Source: Moniliella sp. 'wahieum' (Eukaryota; Basidiomycota; Moniliellomycetes; Moniliellales; Moniliellaceae). Taken from it: a stretch of 64,000 nucleotides of DNA. Numbering within the stretch: position 1 is the stretch's first letter; every line of letters begins with the position of its first letter. The notes beneath the pieces were generated by a model. That model was not told the DNA's origin, made no database searches, and was given only the letters and a program-made list of their open reading frames with translations. Below, piece by piece: positions 33,445-44,767 of the stretch. The stretch is from contig RSEE01000060.1 in NCBI GenBank assembly GCA_003971905.1, positions 310,001 through 374,000 of the forward strand, written 5' to 3'. Both the position numbers and the translations under genes were made by a program.

Positions 33445-36075
33445 GGTGGGTCTGCTTGCGGGGGGGGGGGGAGCGAAGAGAGGTGAGGGGTGCGGTGGGG
33501 TGCGGGGGACTAAGCGTTAAACGTAACCGGTAACCGTTAAGCGGTACTCGGTTCCAGTATCGCTCCAAACCAGGGAGACAAAACAGAGGGCCGCAAGGGA
33601 AGAAGAGCAAAGGCTCTCGGAGAGAAAAGGCTGGACAGAACAAGGTGTGGTACAGCAAAGGGGAACGCCAAGGAGGGGACAGAAGCGCTGAGCGGCCTGC
33701 TGCGCACTCCCCACACTGTTCAAAGATATATTGCCGAGGGGGGGTGAAGTTGGCGCTGAGGAGCCACTAGTCAACCAGTCACTAGGCCTTGGGTAGTGGG
33801 TTAGTCGTATGGGCCAGGGTGGGTGCGAGAGTCGTGGCGGTGTGATGGGTGATGGGTGGTGGGAAGGATGACGGGATGCGGTGTGGCGCCGGGTGAGGCG
33901 AGCGGCGCAGCGCAGGCTGCATGCGCTCAGCAGCTCCGTAGCATGCAGCATGCCGGCATGCCAGAGGTGTGAGCGTTGCGGAGCCCAGGTGGGGCGACGC
34001 ATCGGGCGTAGTCTACGCCCTAGAGCAGACACAGCACCAAGGCACAGCGCAACGCACTGGTAACGCACTGGTAACGCACTGGTCCTGCCGGCATAAGACG
34101 GAGGGATGATCGATGAATACGGATTCGATGGATGATGGAGGTTTCCCTGTCGATGATTATGCCAGGCGCCGCCGTCGCCTGTGGTGAGCCTGTGGTTGAA
34201 CCTTGGCTCAAAGCCAGTGCGCCCCACACTGGTACCAAACGCTAGAGCCCCACGGAGTACCGAGTTGAAGACTCATCACAGCCAGCATGCTCTGCAGCCC
34301 GACGGACACATGTTGCATCGTCGTGGCGTTGGGATTAGTTTTGGAGGGGAGATGCGGCAAGAGCAAGGCCTATAAGGGGGGCGCAATGCACCATCCCAGG
34401 AGGGGGGGGTAGTCAACGTGCCATCCGAAGCGAAGAGGGGAGGGAATCGCAGAGGGACGAAGCTGGAAGCTCGAAACTCGAAGCTGGATGTGCGATGTAC
34501 ACAAAGGGCGCGTTAGTGAGTACTGTGTGCGTTGGAACGTTGGTCAGCTCGGATCTCAGAATGGTTGGCTGCGCAGCATCACACATCACGTGTCGATCAA
34601 CGCAGTTCGTGCCACATGCCACGTGACATGCGACATGTGATGCATGTGACATGTATGTGACCTACTCGGTTCTCGGGCCTCGCACTTCGCCCCGCGCCAC
34701 ACCAGTGCCACAACTCTCTCGTGTCACATGCGTCACACGGCTCTTCACCTGCCCTGCTGCACAAGAGGGGCGTGGCTGCCAATTAATTACACTGCTCCCT
34801 CGTCGTTCCACGGTCCAGGTCCAACGTCACCAGCCACCTTTTTTTCTCTCTGACTGGATGACCTTTCTTACTAGTTACTGTCCATCCTCTCTTCCGCTCC
34901 GTTCCGCCTTGCCCGGTGCACGCGCCCAACCGGCGCCGGGACCTTTTCCTACAAGTATACTGGGTGGGTTTGGGCGCGGGGAGGACGCTGTTTTGTTGCG
35001 TGTGGGGTTGTGAGATGGTAGATAACTTTGCTGACCAGCCGACGCGGGAAGCGCTTGTACAGCAGATGACTGGTGAGGATGGACGACGAGAGAACATGGC
35101 CAGGGAGAGATGGGAGCCCGAGAGATTGCTGACCGACTGAACGAGCTGATGGTGGAGCCCAGGGAAGGACGTCGCGGGGCGTACTGAGCCACTGACTTCG
35201 GACCCCGCGGAGGGCTCGGGCTGAGCGCTTGAGCCTGCTGAGGCTCAGCGCGCAGTCCTCGGGGCCGCACAGCCCCGCAAGGCAGAGAAGCCGACGCCAG
35301 GCAGGTGCGACTGCCATGCACAAGCACATGGCCATCATGCACATCATGCATTACATGCTCACAGGCCGCATGCCCAGTCGCACGAGCACTGACGTCACTC
35401 GCGTCACTAGCACTAAGCACTAAGCGCTAAGCCCTCCCGCCGACATGCCGGTGAGGCATGCAGCCATCGCACACTCGACTGGCTGGCTGTTCTCGGCAGT
35501 CGAAAACTTTCCCAATCCAGTGTTCGGTGTACCCTACGCACTCAGCCTGAGTATGAGGGCGCACATGGCGCCAAGCCGGTCCGACTGCGCGCTCCATGGC
35601 CCTCGCTGAGTCGCCTGCGGCCCCGCAGCCTGGCTGCCCCCCGCCGCAGAAGCTACCGGAGCATGCGCGGCTGCGCGCCTGCGCACCCGCGGAGGCGGCT
35701 GGTCGTTGGTTGGCGTTTTGCCCCCCTCCCCCTCACCGCTCGCATGCATCATGCATCATGCATCACATGCATCATGCACATCGGCGATCCTGCCTCCGTG
35801 CATCCGAATCAGCAGTCACCGGCATCACGCCTGCGTACTCCGTGCCGCAGCACGCAGCAGGCCCGTGTGCGAGTCACCGGTCACCTGACATAGTCACCGC
35901 CGCCGCCCCCGCCAATCTCCAATGTTCAGTTCAGCGCATCCAGCCGCTGCGCCCCCTGCCTGCGCCCCGCCCGCGCTGCCGGCCGCTTCTGGGCGTGCTT
36001 TTGAGCATTCGCACCTTGGTGCGTCGCACGCTTCCTGCGTCCCCCCCCACCACCCCTCCCGCCTCCTGTGCCGCC
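33445..36075. other. Spacer upstream of phospholipase B
   Basis: No gene is supported. It includes TTAACG/GTTAAGCG words (33,508-33,545), three copies of GGTAACGCACT at 34,057-34,082, CACATGT/CATGTGAC words at 34,600-34,660, GCTGAGGCTCAGCG at 35,222-35,250, and ATGCATCATGCATC tandem units at 35,742-35,785. The last 200 bases are C-rich and lead into the phospholipase start. Confidence 0.5.
35742..35785. repeat. ATGCATC tandem repeat
   Basis: GCATGCATCATGCATCATGC-type units repeat about five times. ATGCAT is self-complementary, and the same unit appears at 16,393-16,420 and 59,905-59,932. Confidence 0.85.
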
Positions 36076-38262
36076 ATGAAGACCACGGTGCTCGCCAGCG
36101 CCCTCCTCGCCGCGGTGGCCACTGCGCCCTGCGCCCATGCCGCCGCCTTCCCCGCCCTCTCCTCGAGGAGCGCTCCCAGCTCGAGGCAGCCACCGTCGAG
36201 CAAGTTGCCCGCGCCATTGTTGCCGAGGTCATGCTCGGCAAGCGCTCCGACCCCACCGGCACCTACGCACCCACCTACATCACCTGCCCCAGATCAACAC
36301 TACCGGTGCCAACTACATTGGAGGCTATGTGCGCAACGCCACTGGCTTTGCCCTCAACCCGGCCGAGGCCACCTACATCCGCAACCACCGCTCTGCCCGT
36401 CACGCGACTGACGACCACTGGCTCAAGCAGGCCCAGGTCGGTCTGGACTCGGTCGTGCCCGGTGGGTTTGACAACTACACGTCGGACCTGAGTCGTGTGC
36501 CGCGCATCGGCATTGCCTCTTCTGGCGGCGGGTACCGTGCGATGCTCAATGGCGCCGGTGTGTTTAATGGCTTCGACGGCCGCAACGAGACGGCCAATGC
36601 GATTGGTACTGGAGGTCTGCTGCAATTGGCCGACTACCTAGCCGGCTTGAGTGGCGGCAGCTGGCTCACCGGCTCGGTCGCCATCAACAATTAACCCTAC
36701 CACCCAACAACTTCACGACGAGGTGTGGGACTTGGACAGCAACCTCATCCTCCCCTCGGACAATAAGATCAGCTTCTATTCCGGCCTAATCAGCGATGTG
36801 CACGATAAGAAGAACTTGTCGGGAATGGCAAATGGACTGGCATCACGGACTATTGGGCTCGCGCATTGGCCCACCACTTGATCAACAATACCATGTACCC
36901 CAACTACGGTGTGGCTACCACCTGGAGCGACGTGCGCAACGTGTCCAACTTCCAAAGCTTTGCCTACCCGTACCCAATCATTGTCGCCGACGAACGGGGT
37001 ACGTTCTTCTTCTTCTTTTCCCTCGTTGGAGAACTGCGAGCAGCAGAGTTTGTGTGCCGAGAAAGGAGATGACTGACTGACGGTGCTGTGTGGCGCGAAC
37101 CAGAACCGGGCGAACTATCATCCAGGCCGAATCGGCCATCTGGAATTCACACCGTACGAATACGGTACCTGGGAGCGCAAGGTCAATGCGTTTGTTGACA
37201 TTGACCTGGCCGGGACCGAGTTTGTGAATGGTCAGCCGACCAACTCGTCGCAATGTGTGACGGGTGGACGAATGCGGCATGGACGATGGGCACGTCGAGC
37301 ACGTTGTTCAATGGTGCCTTGATTGAGTTGACCGAGAGCAAGGGCGGGGACTGATCAAGAAGGCGATTGAAGAAGTGCTGAAAGACATTGGCGATGACGG
37401 CAATGACATTTCCATCATTCCCAATGCGTTTGGTGGTTGAACCCGACCGTGTCGGAAATTGCTTCGAGCAACAACGTGACCCATGTCGACGGTGGCGAGG
37501 ATGGCCAAAACGTGCCGATCTGGCCGTTGCTCAACCCGGACGCAAGTTGGACTTTATCATTGCCGAGGATGCGTCGGCCGACGTGAGTTCCTGGCCCAAC
37601 GGAACCAGTCTCTGGACCAGGGCCAACGTTTCAACTCGTCCAACGACTTTAGCGACTATGCGTTCCCTTACATTCCTCCCATGGAGACCTTTGTCAACCG
37701 TGGGCTCAACACGCGTCCCACGTTCTTTGGCTGTCCCGGATCGCGGATCACGAACCAAAACACGTCGTTCAACGGACAACCGTCCCCGATTGTTGCGTAC
37801 TTGCCTACCTACCCCTACGGGCTTTGGCAACACGTCGACGTACAAGATGGACTATGAACGGACGAAAGCCAAACGGTGCTGGACAATGCGTTCAACGTGG
37901 CTACGATGGGCAATGCCACGTCGGGAGCGATCAATTGGCCTACGTGTTTGGCATGTGGCATGCTCACGCGTTCGTTTGAACGTTCCCACACGCCCATCCC
38001 TGACAAGTGCACTCAATGTCTCAACCTGTTCTGCTGGACGGGGTGGAAGATAACTCGGAACCAACTGCGGCTTACTCGCCCCCGATTGGCGTGCCGGAAT
38101 TCATCACCTCGGGCGGAAAGACGTTGAAGGAACCGCCGATCACGGGTGGCAATGGGTCCAATGGCGCTCCCCCGCTGGCCCCGGTTCTATCACTCTCCCC
38201 TGGGCCTCCAAGCCTTCGGTCGCCCGGCTCTCGCCGCGGTTGTCCTGGCCACCGTGCTTTAG
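36076..38262 (+). CDS. Secreted phospholipase B (lysophospholipase), putative GPI anchor
   Basis: The enzyme removes acyl chains from phospholipids and lysophospholipids at the cell surface. The ATG at 36,076 sits in CCGCCATGA and opens a signal peptide, MKTTVLASALLAAVATAPCA. The catalytic domain has VPRIGIASSGGGYRAMLNGA (about 36,495-36,550), an SGGGxR oxyanion loop without the usual GxSGS at this point, then LAGLSGGSWLTGS (36,640-36,680), which holds the nucleophile Ser in GLSGGSW. SFAYPYPIIVADERG, FTPYEYGTW and DGGEDGQNVPIWPLL (about 37,480-37,530) carry later motifs, the last with the catalytic Asp in DGGEDGQN. An intron runs from 36,999 (GTACGT) to about 37,103. The C-terminus has a Gly/Asn/Ser stretch and a hydrophobic tail ending AAVVLATVL, stop 38,260-38,262, typical of a GPI signal. 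Single-base losses are seen near 36,285, 36,848, 37,130, 37,346, 37,433, 37,546 and 37,612, mostly in homopolymers, with homology intact on both sides. Confidence 0.94.
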
Positions 38263-38494
38263 GTGCGGTGAACGTCAAAGTGAAAGTGAAAGTGAAAGAC
38301 GTTACCTTGCTCACAACCACACGTCTCTTCCCTCCGCTCCTTGCTCCTTGCTCCATACTCCTTGCTCCTGCTCCTTGCTCCTTGCTCTTTTGACCTGCTG
38401 GCTTGCTTGCGGGCCGGTTGGCTGGCTGGCTTGTTTGCTTCTGCGTACCTACCTATCTTTCCCCTCGTTTGATCCTACCTCCCTTTAGTTCTTG

Positions 38495-38600
38495 TTTTGG
38501 TCTTGATCTTGATCTTGATCTTGACCGTGGTCTTGGTCTTGGTCTTGGTTGGTCTTGGTCTTGGTCTGACCTTTACCTTGGTCTTCATCTTCATCTGTCC
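38495..38600. repeat. CTTGAT / CTTGGT hexamer tract
   Basis: Imperfect tandem hexamers TCTTGA and TCTTGG extend about 100 bases, grading from one variant into the other. Confidence 0.85.
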
Positions 38601-39324
38601 TTGTTCTTGGTCTTTGTGCCAGTGCTTGGTATAGGCCATGCCATATGTCATACGTCATGGGTCTTGGCCTGTGGTTGTGGGGTTGTGCTGTTGGCTGTGC
38701 TTGTTGGCTGCTGGGTTGGCTATTGGCTGTTGGCTGTGGTTACGGTGGTGGTTGGGTTTGGTTTTGATTTGAGTTTTCAGCCCCTAGTCCTTTCCCCCTT
38801 TTCCCGTTCCAGTAGAACTGAACCCCCCCCCCTGCACCCCGCCCTAGCTTGCTGATTGCGTGGATCCTTCTCCTTCTCTTGGCCCCTCACTCGCTCGCTT
38901 GCCGTGCTGCTTCCCCTCTCAAATATTACCTCTCGCCCCTTCTCAGATCTTACTTCTTACCTCTCACCTCTCACTCTTAACCTGAGCGTTCAACCTTGGG
39001 AACTTAGCTAGCTAGGACGATCCACGTTGAGCTGATGCTTGCTGGGTTGTGATACGTTCGTGTCGTTCGTTTTACTCGTCTCTTCTGCTTTGGTTGATTT
39101 GCTTTGCTTGGTGCACCCACGGAACCCCCCCCCCCCATCTGCTCCGCCCCCGTTCTCTTCCCTCCAACTTGAAGCTTGACTTGAGCCAGCCCGTACAGGC
39201 AGGCAGTCCGCGTCGATTCGTCCCGCCACCCGAGATTAGAGAGCTTCCGTATAAGCTCGTCAGACGGACGTCCAACCCACCGCGCTGAGGGGTTCAAATC
39301 GCACCCCTCCCCCCCCCCTCGATC

Positions 39325-39452
39325 GGACCTTGGTTCTCGTCCTCGGTTCTCGGGTCTTGGTTCCCGCTTCGCGATTCTCGGTTTCCGGTTCGCTGGTCTA
39401 GGTTCGCGGTTCTGAGTTCTCGGTTCGCGGGTCTCGGTTCTCGGTTCTCGCC
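39325..39452. repeat. GGTTCTCGG-type tract
   Basis: Degenerate copies of GGTTCTCGG, GGTCTTGG and GGTTCGCGG in the same orientation run for about 125 bases and end in a C homopolymer. Confidence 0.85.
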
Positions 39453-39642
39453 CCCCCCCCCCCTCTTCCTCCCAGCGCACGTCACGCTCTTTCGTTCATT
39501 TTCAGTTGTCCCCCCCTCGCTCTTTGACCCATCACAGCGCCCGCTGCACCGCGGAGGCAACCCCGTAACCCGCACAAGACAACAGTCACATCTGTCTGTC
39601 CGGCATGCCTCGCTTTCTCCTTTTCTTCTCTTTCTTTGTCTT

Positions 39643-39756
39643 GCCCCTTGCCCCTTGCCCTTGCCCCTTGCCCCTTGCCCCTTGCCCCTCGCCTTGCCCC
39701 TCTCTCCTTGCCCCTCGTCCTTGCCCCGTGCCTTTCCCCCCCCCCCCCCCCCGCTG
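39643..39756. repeat. CCCCTTG tandem tract ending in poly-C
   Basis: At least ten CCCCTTG-like units on the plus strand are followed by a run of about 15 C residues near 39,737-39,752. Confidence 0.88.
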
Positions 39757-40261
39757 AAGACTTTCCTTCACGTACGTTCCCTTCACTTGGATGGAGGAAA
39801 CTACGGACACACTACCCCAGTACCCGTACTGGCACCGGTACACCATTTCCTACTCCGTCCGCACGCCCCACTTATTGCCACTTGCCTTCTTGCCTTCTTG
39901 CCACTTGCCTTCTTGCCTTCTTGTGCCTTTTGCCTTTTGTCTCTTGTCTCTTGCCTCTTGCCTGTAGCCTGTTGTTGCGTGCCGCCCGTGCGGAAGTCCG
40001 CAAGGCAGGCCCCAGGCTCCAGGCCTCAGGACAGTAGAAAGAATGGATACAGGTTCGGTTCTGCCCCACGCCGATTGCAGGGAACCGTAGGGAACTCAAC
40101 GAAATCGACCGAGCCTGACTCTTAGCTGTCTTCCCCCTACGGCATTGGCCGCACCTCTGGGGGAGGGGGGGGGTAGGAACCATCAACTCCCGGGTCTGGC
40201 ACGCGAGCCGTGCGTGGTTGATCGGGGGCTCCTGCCTGGCTGCCTGTTGTGGAATTTTCGG

Positions 40262-40326
40262 TATTAGTCGATTGTTGACTGTTGATAGTCGATAGTCGAT
40301 AGTCGATTGTCGATTGCTGATTGTCG
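40262..40326. repeat. GATAGTCGATTGTCGATT tract
   Basis: Eight to nine imperfect copies of GATAGTC or GATTGTC occur in tandem. Confidence 0.85.
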
Positions 40327-40926
40327 AATGGGGAGTGTCGACAGACCAATTCCAGTGCCGTACTCGTCGCTCGTCCAACGACGTACCCGTACCGCATACC
40401 GCGGAACACCCCAGCAAGCACGTTTTGATTTGTCAAGTGCTGGGTTCCGACGTGGAAAAACGCCACAACCAGGGCTCCGGGTTGGTGCGCCGCACGCACG
40501 CCTTCTCCTACCTCCCATCTGAGATGGGAGAGGGGAGGTGGGAGGAATCTGACATGGGACGGACTCGTCACTGTGTGCCGATCTGACGTCTGCTAAGCGC
40601 TAAAAAGCGCCAAGCCCGCTCCTCCTACTCCCCGGTGTCGCGAAAAGTTTAGGTCTCCATAGGACTATAGACGATGACTAGTGACTATTGAATGCGCCCA
40701 GCAGATACCCTCTCCGAGCCGAGCGCGACTGTCGTGCAGCCGCGGTAAAGAACCGGCAATGGGTCTCTTGGACTTGTTCTTACTAGCACCGCCCTGGCTG
40801 GGCTAGGTGGGGTAGGGGGCAGAAGGACGTTGTGGCATAGAGCAGGTGCAAAAAGAGGAGGGGGGGTTGGGTGTACTTAGTATGCGCAGTGTGGGTTGGA
40901 TGGCTTGTTGGGGCAGCAGGTCCAAC

Positions 40927-42004
40927 TTAGATCCGGCCCAGCTCCTTGAGCTGGCAATCAGCTCGTCCACATTCTCCACCTGGCGCGGCAAGACGTGTCA
41001 GAACCCCAACGAGCAGAGAGAATCCCCAAAGAAGAAAAAGACAAAGGGGAAAAGGAGCAAGAAGGAAGAAATAAGAAACAGCACGTACCTTAGCGCCACC
41101 CTGGCGTGCGGGGGGAGGCGCCACCTTGAGCGTCTCGAGGTGCGGCTTGGCCGCGTCCTCGAGTCCCAGCTCCTTGAGCGTCACGTCTTGGTCGGCTTCT
41201 TCTTGGCCTTCATAATGTTGGGCAGCGAGGCCAAAGCGAGGTTCTGTGGTGCGGAAGGAAGGTAAGGAAGACGAGCAAAAACAAGGAGGAAAGAGAGAGG
41301 GGGGAGGGGGGTTAGGGGGTCAGTACCTCGTAGCAAAGACCCGGAAAGGTAAAACCAGGCATGGCTAGGGGGGGGGGGCCAGTGCGCCGGAACGTACCGT
41401 TGAGCCGAGGTCGGTGGTCAAGACAAAGGGGAAGGTGGTTTGACGAGCCCAAGCCACCATCAATTTCGCGCGTGACCTGGAACTTCTGGCCGACGTCGGG
41501 TGCCCAAGAGCTCGACCTTGAAGCACAAATGTGACCTGGGGCCAGCCGAGGTGGGCAGCCAGCATCTGACCCGTTGGGACGCATCATCGTCAATCGCTTG
41601 TGCCCGCAATGACCAACCGACTTCTTTCGGGTCGCCCTTGGTGGTCGCTCCGGCCCTGACGAGGGCAGCCAAGACCTTGCTCACCGCCAACGGTTCCAGC
41701 ACTTGCTTCTCGTCCAACTTGACGTGGATCGCATCGTCCGCGCCCATGGCCAAGCCCTTGCGCAACACATCCACCGTCTTGGCCGGCCAGCCGAGACGAG
41801 GGTAATGCCCGACACACCGTTTCAACTGCTCCTTCAACCGCACCGCCTCCTCCACGGCAATCTCGTCAAACGGGTTCATGGATGCTTGTCGTTCGTGTCC
41901 ACCGACTTGCCGTCCGAGGCAACGCGCACCTTGACCGTGTAGTCGAGCGCGCGCTTGACCGGCACAAAGATGCGGATCCACGGCAGGGGGGTGGTGGCAA
42001 ACAT
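40927..42004 (-). CDS. Electron transfer flavoprotein beta subunit
   Basis: ETF-beta pairs with ETF-alpha in the mitochondrial matrix, carrying electrons from acyl-CoA dehydrogenases to ETF-ubiquinone oxidoreductase; the beta subunit binds AMP. The ATG at 42,004 starts MFATTPLPWIRIFVPVKRAL, then DYTVKVRVASDGKSV. Diagnostic blocks are SMNPFDEIAVEEAVRLKEQL, KGLAMGADDAIHVKL, LRAQAIDDDASQ, VTREIDGGL, TTFPFVLTTDL, LASLPNIMKAKKKPTK and KELGLEDAAKPHLETLKVAP. The end is VENVDELIA and a conserved LKELGRI, stop 40,927-40,929. Introns are at 41,397-41,244 and 41,088-40,980, each with a GTACGT donor. Single-base losses occur near 41,860, 41,790, 41,600, 41,475, 41,440, 41,195 and 40,951; the last is one A missing from an AA pair. 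The unusual length between the start and VPVKR may reflect a mitochondrial targeting extension or an alternative start. Assignment is secure. Confidence 0.95.
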
Positions 42005-43263
42005 GCTGGTGCGGGGGAGAGGGGGCAGGAGGAGGAGAGGAGGAGGAGGAGGAGGGGCAGATGGTGGAGACAGACCCACCGGCGGCCGATGCTGGCCCCG
42101 CGTGCTTTGTTGCGTTCTTTCCCGGTGCGGCCGGGCCAAGCCAGCCGGGAGCGCGAGTGCCAGCCAGTGCCCGCCAGCGCAGGCCAGCGCAGGCCCCCCC
42201 CCAGCACGCCCCAGCCGGGCAGCACCGACAGGGTTGCCAAACCCAACCCCCCGCCGCGTGCGGCCGGCCTGGTGCCGGCCAGGCCGACACAGGGCCGTGC
42301 CCTGCCCGGCCCGGCGGCCGGCTACGTGTCGGCCCGAGCGGCGTCGGTTGGCGGCGCATTCACAGGGGCGGCCGCATGCCACACTGGGCCCGTGCGGGCT
42401 GGTACCCGACGTTGAAGGTGAACGTTGAAAGCTTCAAGCTGGCAGCTACACTCACTCAGTACACACTAGTGTTGGTTGCCTGCATATTATTGCATCTGCA
42501 TCAGATCGATCAGATCTCAGCATCTCAGATCTCGTGTCTGCTGCACGCCGGCACCAACTCGGCCCGGACAACCAAACGCCGACAGACGAGATGAGGGATG
42601 GGAGTTGGGACATTGCCATCTGCCCTCGATTGGTCCATGTCGATGATGCAATGCGTGGGCCTTCGGGGCGTTCTTACGTAATTGCAAGTCTCGCGCTTAC
42701 GTCTTTGCACGAACCCTCTCTCTCTTCGTCGATGCTCGCCACTTTGGCTCACCCACGCCCGACGCCCTCCCATTCCTGCGCACCGCCGGCTGCATGGGTT
42801 GGTACTCTCGTCACCAGCAGCCAGCCACCATGGGCGCCGTAACATGTAACACCGCTGGTCGAACGCTGTGCGTAGTAGTAGTAGCTCTTCCAATGGGCGG
42901 GGAAAAAAGGGTGGACGAATAGGGTCGCCACGGTCCATGAGTCCATGACGTAGTTGGGGCGCAGCACTAGGCGGCAATCCTGCTATTGTCATGCGCCCCT
43001 GCATCCCATCGCGCATCCATTCCCCAGAGTATCGATTATCGATTACTAGATCGATTCTCGATTACTGGAGCTCGCCTGTCCGGAGGCTGAAGCGTCCCAT
43101 ACGTTCAACTCAAGCTGTCTTCCGGAAAGTGGATACTGCGTTCGCCTGTATATATATAGCTCAGGTGGCCGCAAGAGATCGACCCTGTTCCCAAGAACAA
43201 GCTGCGCCTGCTGCGCCGTACCGTCGCTGTCGGTCGGTGGTCGCCGATTCTTAGAAGTCCCAT

Positions 43264-43318
43264 GCCATCGATCATCGATCATCGATCATCATAGATCACA
43301 CATCATCCATCATCCATC
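43264..43318. repeat. ATCGATC / CATCATC tandem tract
   Basis: CATCGATCATCGATCATCG repeats give way to CATCCATCATCC units, a short regular tract based on the palindrome ATCGAT. Confidence 0.85.
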
Positions 43319-44617
43319 TCGCCCCACCTGACTGGCACCCGCCTTGGGCAAGATTAACGTTGAACTTCAACAGCCTCTCGGACCCCGTTGGGTCAGTTGA
43401 TCGTCTGTGCACTCGCACTCGCCGGCAGGAGACAAAATGTCGATCGGCTACGCGGTTGGGCAATGCCGTCAAAAGGGGCCCTGGCGGGGGTGGGCGGTTG
43501 GTGCCGCGAGTGGCAAATCGGGTTCGGATCGTCATCGTCATCGAGTCATCGTCATCACGCTGTCGGCATCCTTGCGCCTAACCTTTGGGGTGTGAGGCAT
43601 GAGTGAATGAGGCCGAGGAGACCGGCGCTGTTCCCACTATGGCCGTGTGCGTAGCTCCAAGGGACAGAAGGGGGCAGAGCAACGTCCGTCCCTAATCGAC
43701 CTAATCAGCGCTAGGGCTAGCGCCTCAGCGCGCGCTGCTCAGCCTGAGCGCTCACGCGTTCACGCGCCCCCCAGCCCCAAAAGAACATCATTATCATCGC
43801 AGCGAGCGAGAAGCGAAACAGGGAGGCATATGGCTTGTTGTTCTGTCGGGCGTGGTGCCGTGGGAGAGGTGCGAGATTTGTGGGCGTAACGACGTCATAC
43901 TGATCGGAACGCCAACGCTGCGCGCAACTGCGCTTTGAACAGCGAACAGATTTGCGAGCAGCTAGTAGGCCGCAATCACCGTAGTCATCGGCCCCATCCG
44001 CACCGTCATGCGTCGCACCCGGCCGCGCCATGCCAGCGCGGTGTGCGCTTGCCTTTCTGGGCCTGTCGCGGGGCGGGAGGGCAGTGCACGCAGGCGCAGG
44101 CGAGAGTGGGTTGTTGCCGCCGGCGGAAGCGCAAACTTGCTGGCTGAGTGCGGAGGAGAGCCGCTACTACACCCGAGTGCCCAGCCAGCCAGCCAGACGG
44201 GCGTCGTCCCCAGCTCGCTCGCCAATCCTTTGTCCCCCGCGGGCGCAGCCAGCCAGTGTCCTGCGTCTGCGCCCATCCGCACCGGCGCCCGCCTGCGCCT
44301 CCCCAGCCAAACGATCAGCAGCACCGTCCACCCTTCACCCACCGCTCACGCCGCATGGAGTTCAATGCGCAACGCACTCACCACGGCAGTACGCGCGACT
44401 CGCTACTCAGTACTTACTGCTCACGCGCTCACGGCCCGCCGCCCTCGCCCGCTTCTGGCTGCGCGCGTACAGCCCTCACGCTCACGCGTCACACGCCAAA
44501 CTTCATGCTTCACGCGCACGCTCAAGCTTCACCGTCTGGGCCGTCGCGACGCTCCGCCCCACCCCCCTTGTGCCCCTTGGCGCAGGCATGCCCCCGCGGC
44601 TCCCGCTTCCCGTCCCA

Positions 44618-44623
44618 TATAAA
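44618..44623 (+). promoter_or_regulatory. TATA box of GPI-protein gene
   Basis: TATAAA in the context CCCATATAAAGCGCG, followed by a long CT-rich leader, lies about 145 bases before the ATG at 44,768. It fits a core promoter for the strongly expressed class of wall proteins. Confidence 0.6.
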
Positions 44624-44767
44624 GCGCGCTCCCTGCGCCCCGCATCGCTCTTTCCTCTTTTCTGCCTCCTGCCATCGCTCTGGTTCCTCTCGCCATCCCC
44701 CACCAACGTCACGATCGTTGTCTGATCTCTTGTTGTGACCCCACCCCACCCAACTCATCTTGCCACC

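Larger units (their letters stand above)
38263..40926. other. Spacer made of successive strand-asymmetric short repeats
   Basis: About 2.7 kb separating convergent phospholipase B and ETF-beta genes. No gene is supported. It consists largely of consecutive degenerate microsatellite-like tracts: AAAGTG (38,277-38,299), CTCCTTG (38,335-38,392), CTTGAT/CTTGGT (38,495-38,600), TTGGCTG (38,690-38,760), GGTTCTCGG (39,325-39,450), CCCCTTG (39,643-39,730), TTGCCTTCTTG (39,880-39,965) and GTCGATAGTCGAT (40,265-40,325). Confidence 0.65.
42005..44767. other. Spacer between divergent ETF-beta and GPI-protein genes
   Basis: No supported gene. 42,120-42,330 is very GC-rich with CCGGCC words. TATATATA occurs at 43,150-43,157. 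ATCGATCATCGATC tandem units lie at 43,264-43,312. CGCTCAGC words cluster at 43,715-43,760. A minus-strand open frame at 42,749-42,967 looks protein-like, but I recognise nothing in it. Confidence 0.5.

Noticed and set aside
35596-36411. Long plus-strand frame overlapping the phospholipase B start
   Set aside because: Only the frame from ATG 36,076 gives a signal peptide and leads to conserved motifs; the rest is spacer.
36076-38262. Calling phospholipase B and other broken genes pseudogenes
   Set aside because: Breaks are isolated single-base losses with conserved motifs on both sides, and occur equally in housekeeping genes, so sequence error is more likely.
39270-39310. Possible tRNA T-arm (GGGGTTCAAATC)
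   Set aside because: The stem pairs only with an 11-base loop and no acceptor, D or anticodon arm can be placed upstream.
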